64,000 bases of DNA from Clitopilus passeckerianus (lineage: Eukaryota > Basidiomycota > Agaricomycetes > Agaricales > Entolomataceae): NCBI GenBank assembly GCA_944990035.1, contig CALYLX010000009.1:62001-126000 (forward strand). Direction: 5' to 3'. This document shows positions 22,601-29,900 of the stretch, in pieces (position 1 is the stretch's first letter; each line of letters opens with the position of its first letter). The notes below the pieces were generated by a model. That model had not been told where the DNA came from. It saw only the letters and a list, made by a program, of their open reading frames with translations, and ran no database searches. Made by a program: the position numbers and the translations under genes.

Positions 22601-23483
22601 GTCGCTTTGGACTCCCCGACAAAGGAATTTCAGACAGAGGACCTCAATTCGCCTCTAAAGTTTTCCAAGAAATGGGACGACTCCTTGGAATCAAGCTCAA
22701 CATGAGCACTGCCTACCACCCACAAACCGATGGTGCGACAGAAAGGATCAATCAGGAGATTGATGCCTATCTCCGCATCTTCTGTGCACAGAACCCCGAA
22801 TCCTGGTCCAAATGGATTACCACTCTAGAATTCTCCTACAACAGCTGAACACACTCTGTCACCAAACGAACCCCATTCTACCTAATGATGGGATACGAAC
22901 CACCTGCACTCCCATCAATTGCTCCCACTAGCAAAATTCCCGCAGTTGACAAACGGATCAAGGAACTTCTGCTAGCACGCGATGAAGCAAATGCTGCACA
23001 TGCACTTGCTGCGCAACGCATGGCAGAGAAGATCACACGACAGTTCACCCCATTCAAAGTCGGAGAAAAGGTGTGGTTAGAAGCCACAAATCTCAATCAA
23101 GGAAACATCTCCAAGAAACTAGCACCCAAACGAGAAGGACCCTTCAAGATACTCGAGGTAAAAGGACACCTGACCTATAAACTCGACCTGCCAAGACGAT
23201 GGAAGATCCACCCGGTGATTCACGCGTCACTTCTCACCCGTTACATCTCCACCAAAGCGCATGGACCCAGCTTCTCTAAACCGCCACCTGACGAAATCGA
23301 CGGAATAGAAGAATACGAAATAGAAGCAATTGTGGCCCATCAGAAACAAGGCAAAGGCGACACAGATACCTCGTAAAATGGAAGGGATGGCCATCAGCGG
23401 ACAACGAATGGATGCCCGAGTCGGAACTGCGGAACGCCAAGGAAATACTCACCGAGTATAAAAAGAGGAAGAAACTCACCTGA
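19651..23483 (+). pseudogene. pol of gypsy copy 1: protease, RT, RNase H, integrase, chromodomain
   Basis: Reads in -1 relative to gag. The protease has LIDSGAQG. The RT has YRRLNEGTIPNAYPLP and the catalytic YMDD (about 21150). RNase H has [13 protein letters not shown] and YDRELLGI. The integrase has an HHCC zinc region (ending GCAMCQQM), a DDE core with SDRGPQF and YHPQTDGATERINQE, and a C-terminal chromodomain (VKWKGWP, DNEWMPESEL). In-frame TGA stops occur at 19912, 20128, 21388 and 22846, and copy 2 has CGA at each. A missing G near 23357 shifts the frame just before the chromodomain. The ancestral stop is TGA 23481-23483. Not translatable as one protein. Confidence 0.9.
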
Positions 23484-23521
23484 CACCACATAGCAAACCC
23501 ACTCACATCCACTATATAACA

Positions 23522-24391
23522 ATGTCTCAAAATGCCTCTTCCTACGACCGCACCATCATCCGCAACACCTTCAAATCCGATACCGCTATTACGGCGCTCC
23601 GTACGCATACTGCCTGGAGCAGCAACAACAACCCTCTCACCGCTGTGGGAGAACAAGGAACCCTCTACCAAAACCGACGAACCGAAACTCGCAACGAAGT
23701 GGCTCGTCTGCGCCACCAATTTGCGAAAACCACTGACGATCTTGATCAACTTTTGGACAAAGTTGATCGAGAAACGGAGGAGACCCTCACAGACCTCTTC
23801 TTTGCTATTGGAGGAACAGCTTTCCTCGACGAATTCTTCCCCGAAAGACAAAACTGGTTCAACAACCCAGAGGAGACAGACTTCGAAACCCTTGCCTCCA
23901 ATCCCTGGGGGCCTGAGGAAAGTCAAGAAGAGGAAGTCACGATCCTCACTGCACGTCAAGTTTGCGGAACCCTACGAGCATTTCCTCCCGTCACCAATTT
24001 ACACACCGCCGCAAAAATAAAACATAACCCCTTCGTCAAAAAAGAACAGAACGACAACAAGGAAAACATCAACCCCAATGGCAAACCCTCCAACGCCATA
24101 CCTCTCCGCATTCGAAAGCCCACCAGAGTCCGACTCACCAACGCTGGTGAACCTTCCCCCTCGACACTATCGTCCCAGAAGGCGCCGCGCACCGGATACC
24201 TTGCCAACAGACCACCACCACCCAGATGGTTCAGATGCTACATTTGTGGAGGCAGACACCGACAGTGTCATTGCTTTCGTTTTGTGTGTCGTCTGTGCCA
24301 TCATCGTGGCCCAGGCCATTACCCGGTTAGCTGCCCACAACGCTACCACAAGGGCATAGACCGTCACTTCTGGGGTAAAGGAAGGAATTGA
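23522..24391 (+). CDS. ORF3 of gypsy copy 1: tandem zinc-knuckle protein
   Basis: An intact 289-codon ORF begins 38 nt after the ancestral pol stop and ends 33 nt before the 3' LTR, so it fills the place env would occupy. The N-terminal half is acidic and helical (LRHQFAKTTDDLDQLLDKVDR); the middle is Lys/Pro/Ser rich. The C terminus has two variant knuckles: CX2CX3HX4C (CYICGGRHRQCHC) and, four residues on, CX2CX6HX4C (CRLCHHRGPGHYPVSC). There is no signal peptide or membrane segment in this frame, so it is not an envelope protein. A nucleic-acid-binding accessory role is inferred. In copy 2 the N-terminal part is broken but the knuckle part is kept. I do not recognise a named family. Confidence 0.65.
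   Translation: MSQNASSYDRTIIRNTFKSDTAITALRTHTAWSSNNNPLTAVGEQGTLYQNRRTETRNEVARLRHQFAKTTDDLDQLLDKVDRETEETLTDLFFAIGGTAFLDEFFPERQNWFNNPEETDFETLASNPWGPEESQEEEVTILTARQVCGTLRAFPPVTNLHTAAKIKHNPFVKKEQNDNKENINPNGKPSNAIPLRIRKPTRVRLTNAGEPSPSTLSSQKAPRTGYLANRPPPPRWFRCYICGGRHRQCHCFRFVCRLCHHRGPGHYPVSCPQRYHKGIDRHFWGKGRN
24078..24359 (+). CDS. Overlapping transmembrane mini-ORF inside ORF3
   Basis: A 93-codon ATG-initiated ORF in a different frame from ORF3 (MANPPTPYLSAF start). It reads as a Pro/Ser-rich N terminus, a basic patch (RPRRRR), an acidic patch (EADTDS) and a strongly hydrophobic segment (VIAFVLCVVCAIIVAQA) near the C terminus. The same frame is intact in copy 2 (39284-39562, 92 codons) although copy 2 carries many indels upstream. 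It could be a real tail-anchored protein or a by-product of the zinc-knuckle frame. Confidence 0.35.
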   Translation: MANPPTPYLSAFESPPESDSPTLVNLPPRHYRPRRRRAPDTLPTDHHHPDGSDATFVEADTDSVIAFVLCVVCAIIVAQAITRLAAHNATTRA

Positions 24392-24424
24392 AGTCAGGAG
24401 ACTTCAACGATAGCGAGAGGGTAA

Positions 24425-24909
24425 TGTTATGATTTTGCTTACATGTTTCTCCTTACATACCCCGGCCCGCTTACCTATGCACAATTACTCACATATGCTG
24501 CGCATCACTGCGCATTTTTCATCTTTTTCCATGCTTACTCCGCATCTCTCACGATCGTGAGAGACTTATACCTTATCTGACTCTTTCTGACTCGCATTGA
24601 GTCATACTGACTCATGTACTTACTCATCATGCTGCGCATGACTCATTACTTACTCAGCATGCTGCGCATGTGCTATATTTAGAACTACTAGATAGGTATA
24701 TAAACCTGTACCATTTGGTCAAGGCTCCTCAGCTTGACCTAGGCAATCTACCTAACTGCTTAGTTCTCTACTTCGCCTTTAAGTCCCTTGCTTCGTCAAT
24801 CTCACCAGGTCGTCAGTACAGCCGCAGCTGCTGACAAATCTCTGTCTTTGTTTATCAAAGACATCGAGCGTAAACAGTATTACCTAAGTTGTTAGGCTCT
24901 GCCTTAACA
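24425..24909 (+). repeat. 3' LTR of gypsy copy 1
   Basis: 485 bp. It differs from its own 5' LTR at about 10 sites but from the copy 2 LTRs at only about 3. That suggests its right part came from a different, younger insertion. Confidence 0.9.
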
Positions 24910-25135
24910 CCTCGAAGTCGTTAAGGTCGGGCATTCAGTCATTACCAATAACCTTGTCCATTTCTTCCTGCGCCTTGCGCTGAACATCCGGATAGGCTGT
25001 CAGGAAGCAAACAAAGTTCTGCAAGAACGTAGTCGCCGTATCTGCGCCCGCAGCTACCATGGTGAACCTAAATGGCCTAGCGAGTCCGATGAGATTCAAA
25101 AAACCTCCGCTTCTGATTTCTTTGCTTCTGGCCAT
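24910..25135 (-). pseudogene. Cytochrome P450 fragment (I-helix exon)
   Basis: The reverse strand reads FTMVAAGADTATTFLQNF and EEMDKVIGND, then a TGA stop, then MPDLNDFE up to the LTR edge. It parallels the I-helix exon of the P450 at 14332-16483 (AGADTGSIFLQNF ... MPELGDFE). The stop sits where the intact gene has Arg, consistent with CGA to TGA. The fragment is cut exactly at the gypsy LTR boundary and the rest of the gene is absent, so it is dead. Confidence 0.75.
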
Positions 25136-25317
25136 GCGTCAGACAGTCGAAAATTTGCTGTAGATTATTGAAAGCTTGGTATGTGCATTGCATAGTTAAC
25201 CTTAACTGTTAAAAGACATCTCCCATTGGTTGGCCGAGACTTCAACTATTGACGGTCTCATGGCATTCAAGTTGACAGACGTTGTCAAATTTTCTTATAG
25301 TCAAGAGAGGCCGTGTA

Positions 25318-25655
25318 CATCAGCAAAAGGGGAAAATACTTTTCAGTACTTTTCTCTACTTTTTGTACTTATTTTAGTGAAAAGTAGGAAAAGTAAAAAA
25401 AAGTAATCCCCTCTACTTTTTCTCAAATGTTACAAATAATCAACATGTATTTTTCAAAAAAAGTACTCAGAAAAAGTAGGAAAAGTAGGAAAAACACGAC
25501 TTTTTTTGGCAATTAAGAACAAGAAAAGGACTAAAAAGTACAAAATAAGTAAGGGGGATTACTTTTTTTACTTGTCAAAAGTACTCAGATTATTTACTTT
25601 TTCGACCGAAAAAAGTAGAAAAAGTACGGAAAAGTATTTTCCCTTTTTGCTGATG
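25318..25655. mobile_element. MITE with about 45-bp terminal inverted repeats and TA duplication
   Basis: 338-bp element. Both ends read inward as CATCAGCAAAA...GGGAAAATACTTTTC with a few mismatches over about 45 bp, flanked by TA at 25316-25317 and 25656-25657. The interior is AT-rich with many AAAGTA/TACTTT units and no ORF. A TA target duplication suggests mobilisation by a Tc1/mariner-type transposase, inferred from the duplication only. Confidence 0.8.
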
Positions 25656-25657
25656 TA

Positions 25658-26280
25658 AGCAGTCCCTCATCGTTCTTCAAGAATAGCGGCCGGTCCATTT
25701 AATGGGTCTTCGCAAAAGCTTGAATTGAAGCTTCGAGAGCTGTAAGAAATGTTGCTTCAAGTTGTGGTCAAAAGGCGGACAAGTGCTTCCCCCATCCGAT
25801 TATCGTGGAATTTTCAGGGTTTCCTGTTCGGTAACGCCGAGATCAAAGCCAACCAATCTGATCTCAAGCCACATCCTGCCGAGCACTGCCGGTCTCTCTC
25901 ACGTTCCTGTTCGTTCGTAAGGAGAGTTTTCTGAACCCTCGGGACTGAGATCGCATTATTGTGAGCCGCAGCCGACAAGGAGAAACCTTTGATAAAAAGC
26001 CTTTCCGTAGACCGAGGCCGGACCGAATTCGGCGGGAAACGGGGTCTCGGCAGATCTTCTGTCACACCAGAGCACGGCCCAAGTTCAATCAATGTCGTTC
26101 AAAGTTGCTGCTTATTGACAGCCCCTGCACCCCAGAAACTACCAAGTCGCAAGTCTCGCCGCCCAATATGTTGGAATTTCCAGTAGATAAGTACAGCTGG
26201 GTATCCAACCCGTAACACCATTCTATGCGCCATTATGTAAAAACCCGTAATATCATTTGGACTGACCCTGACCACGCAGC
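25658..26280. other. Intergenic between MITE and copia element
   Basis: No gene or recognisable repeat. The copia LTR begins at 26281 without a matching duplication at its far end. Confidence 0.35.
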
Positions 26281-26694
26281 TGTTGAACTTGACGCGTCTC
26301 ACATCTTTGTCACATGAACAGTCACGTGACACCACATGACTACAAATCACATTACTTGATTGCGTCATTATCATGACATACACACGTGGAGCATTACAAA
26401 TACTTCTAGCACATTCCGCTCCACAATGACATCATCATGACTCACGTATGACTCATTCTTCGTCATTCCTTGTGTATTCCATACTATATTTAGCACAGAA
26501 CATTCTAGATATGCTTATATATACATGGTCTGTGCACTCTATCCTTTTGTATAAATACTAGCAGTAGTTTACCTCAATACAACAAGGAGTTACACTTCTT
26601 TTCTCTCTAGTTCGCTCTCACAGCCTCACTCTACTCTACCCCAGGTTAGTAGCCTTACTGCACCTTCCCTCGCTGGGGGTGTGCCTGTTCGACA
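26281..26694 (+). repeat. 5' LTR of copia element
   Basis: 414 bp. It contains GTCACGTGAC (26321-26330), two TGACTCA sites at 26438 and 26449, and TATAAATA at 26550-26557. Confidence 0.9.
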
Positions 26695-26709
26695 GGTTAT
26701 GGGCCCTGC
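26695..26709 (+). other. Primer-binding site matching initiator tRNA-Met anticodon arm
   Basis: GGTTATGGGCCCTGC directly follows the LTR. Its complement contains GGGCCCATAACC, the anticodon stem-loop of eukaryotic initiator tRNA-Met, rather than a tRNA 3' end. Drosophila copia and yeast Ty5 prime with such half-tRNAs. Confidence 0.7.
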
Positions 26710-26925
26710 CTGCAAGCTGATCGCTACTTAATTGTAGCTGATCGCTGTGCAGCTTGGCTTCGCCACTGAGCTCAAAGTGTAGCGCCTGAAGGGCAGCACC
26801 TTTGATATTGCTCAGGAAGTACTCTACGCTGTTCACAGCATAGAGGGCTGTAGCTTGTTGCTCATAGCACGCTTCTCGCTGTCGCATGTGCAACATAAGC
26901 TAACATTCTTGTTTGACAGATTACC

Positions 26926-29900
26926 ATGTCGTCAAACGTCAAGAACTTTGTTCCCATCTTTGATGGAAGTAACTGGATCCAATGGTCGGAACAGATGAAA
27001 GCCTATCTCCGATCAAAAGGAGTGTGGCAGTACACGAACGGCGGTATTCCCCGCCCGACTGAGTCATCTCCACCTAAGCTGGAAGAGACTAAGGCAGCAC
27101 AGGATTGGGACTGCAAAGATGATCAAGCTATCGGCGACATCACTTTGACACTTTCCCAGGGTATGCGCGTTCACGTTGGAGACACTGCCAAGGAAACTTG
27201 GGACAGTCTCGAGAAAGCATATGCTACCCCTGGCCCATCCGTCGTCTTTGTCGACTTTAAGAAAGCTATTGCATTCAAGTTGGATGGCTCCGCCCCAACT
27301 CCGCAAATAAGCAATCTTAATGTGTTGTTTGAGCGTCTCGACTCCAATTTAGGAGACGCCAAAATCCCTGAGTTTATCAAAGCAATGATCTTGCTTGCTG
27401 CTATCCCCGCCAAATGGGATGCAGTTGCAGCCATGCAACTGTCAAGCGGCAAGAAGATTGCCGATTTGAAGTTTGTTGACATCAGAGCGGCCATCATTGC
27501 TGAAGCTGAACGCCGATCCTCTGGTGTTTCTGGCTCCGCCCACAAGATTTCTGCTGTCAAGCGCAAGGGTTTTGATCCGAAACACAAAAAGGGTCAAAAC
27601 CAACAGCAGTCTAAGCCGCAAGGCGAATCTTCAGGCTCTTCTGACAAGAAGAAGAAAACTCGCCGCGCTAACACCGGCAAAGGGAACAAGCAACAATCCG
27701 GTAACGCCAATGTGGTCCTAGGCTTTGCTTCGGCAGCCATCCATCAACCCCCTGCTCCTGTAGCTCCATCTCCACCGACGACCTCTAAGGTCGCTCTCAT
27801 TAGCCGTCTTGGTGTCACGCTCTCTGAACGTGTTTCACCACCCGCTTCGTGGACTGGTCCCGGTAAATCCGGTGATCAAGTTGACCCCCGATACGCACAA
27901 GCCAAGGCGTTCCTCGAACGCATGAACATGCCTATCGAACGCAGGTATCTTTCGCCTTTGATGGCAAAGTTCCATGAGGATCGCCAATTCACTGATCGTG
28001 AACTCCTCTTGGCATGCGGTATCCACGACTATAACATCCGGGTGGGTTGTCTCCCAGGCTACTGGGACACCAAACGTGTTATTGACGGTGTTGAAAAGGA
28101 TTATGCTACGATCCTTCGGGAGAATTGCCCTTACCCTCATCTCTTGGATTGCGTCAATGACGAATCATGTGAGCATCCTGATCACGCCAAGTATGAAGAG
28201 GAGCTGACGTGTCAACTTCGTTGTGGCTGCTGGGTAGCACCTAGCAAACTGCCACTTGTACACGCCAGCAACTGCGGCAAAACCATTGACCCGCGCCAAC
28301 GTCCGTCCAAAAAATCTTCTAAGGACAAGCGCGCCGATAAGATTGACGATTCCCCTCGCCCAAAGAAGCGTTCTCGCTCTCTTACCCCTTTCGAATTTGA
28401 TGGCCCTGCCATCACTAGCAATTGGGCCGAGGAAATGGAAATCGAAGATCAGCGTCAAGGTTCTCCCATGGTCACTGGTGAGCAGTTGGAGGAAACTGTC
28501 GATCTTGATATGGACGACAGGCAAGTACCATTTTCACATGATATCAGATCCTGTGCTAATCAAAAAGTCATAGTGACGCCTTCTACGATTCACTCTTCGG
28601 AGAAGATTCGGTGGAACCAGCGACAGCTTAATTCTCGCAATCACATGGACTTTTTTGATACTTTACATACGCACATTTCGGACTCTATGCATACCTCCCC
28701 TATGATTTGTATGCCCGTACTAGGATCTGTGACTCAAACGTCACAACAATATGACAATCATGCTGCTAAATGTACAACTTGCCAAAAGGGAAAAGTTCCT
28801 GAAAACGGAACAGCCAACTGGATAATGGATTCCGGAGCGTCAATGCATTTGACACACACTCTCGATGACTTTGCAGACTTTGAAGAAGGCGACTTCGGAT
28901 CAGTCATCACTGCTAACGGAACAGGCAAAGTCGTTGGCAGAGGCACTGTCATCTTAAGACACAAACTCGAGAAACCCGGTTCCAAGCAGACGGTAGAAAT
29001 AACCTCACGGTTGTATCCTGTCTACTACTTCCCAGAGCTCTCAGTAAGACTTTTGTCTATGGGACGTTTTCTACAAGACAATGGTCTGCTACTTCGTGGA
29101 TCATCATCTAGCATGTATTTCTATTCTAAGGAAGAAAATCGTGCTATGATGCAGTGCAAACCGCATTGTCCTGGCGAAACGCTATATTGGCTTAGTACCC
29201 AAATATCTACTCCTGACACTGCCATGCCGGCAATCGTTAATACGAATACCAACTATGACACGTGGCACAAACGCTTTGGACACCCCTCCAAAGAAGTGCT
29301 TAAACGTGCTCAGGTGCATACATGCGGTGTTCCACAGAAGCTTGAATTTCCCAAGCAAAACCCCGTATGCAAAGGATGTTCTTTAGGGAAGATGCCATCA
29401 AAATCCTTCCCGACATCCGAAACACGTGCTTCAAAGCCATTTGAGTTGATACACTCCGATCTCAAGGAATTTCCGACTAGATCGTATCATGGCTACAAGT
29501 ATATCATCACATTCCTCTGCGATCATTCATCACATGTCTGGATTGGTTTCCTTAAAAAGAAATCGGATGCCATCCAGAAGATGGAAGAATTTGAAGTGAT
29601 GGTCAAAAATCGTTTCAGTTCATCTATCAAATCATGGCGCATTGATGGGGGTGGTGAATTCATGAAATTTGAAGCTGCGTTACGCAAATTAGGCATCGAG
29701 GTTCACAAAAGCGCTCCACACACGCCTCAACAAAATGGCCGTGCGGAACGACTTAATCGTACCATTATGGACAAAGCAGAGTCTATGCGACATGAGGCCT
29801 GCTTACCTCCATCCTGGTGGGAATTCAGCGTGGAACATGCGACTCATCTTATAAATCGCACTCCAATTAGACGACTCAAATGGGTCACACCACATGAGAT

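Larger units (their letters stand above)
17648..24909 (+). mobile_element. Ty3/gypsy chromovirus, copy 1 (decayed, chimeric flanks)
   Basis: Full-length 7262-bp LTR retrotransposon: LTR, leader, gag, pol (protease, RT, RNase H, integrase, chromodomain), ORF3, LTR. Both LTRs are 485 bp and run TGTTATG...TTAACA. The two LTRs differ at about 10 positions by hand alignment. The flanking pentamers (GGTCG and CCTCG) are not a target-site duplication. The left flank is a hAT element and the right flank a P450 exon. Coding regions carry five in-frame stops. The self-priming site and chromodomain place it in the Tf1/sushi-like chromoviruses. Confidence 0.92.

Noticed and set aside
24078..24391. Calling the gypsy 3' ORF region an envelope gene
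   Set aside because: ORF3 has no signal peptide, fusion-like or membrane segment in its own frame; only the small overlapping frame has a hydrophobic stretch.
24910..25135. P450 fragment as part of the P450 at 14332-16483 split by insertion
   Set aside because: The 14332-16483 gene is complete and contains its own copy of this exon, so the fragment comes from a different paralogue.
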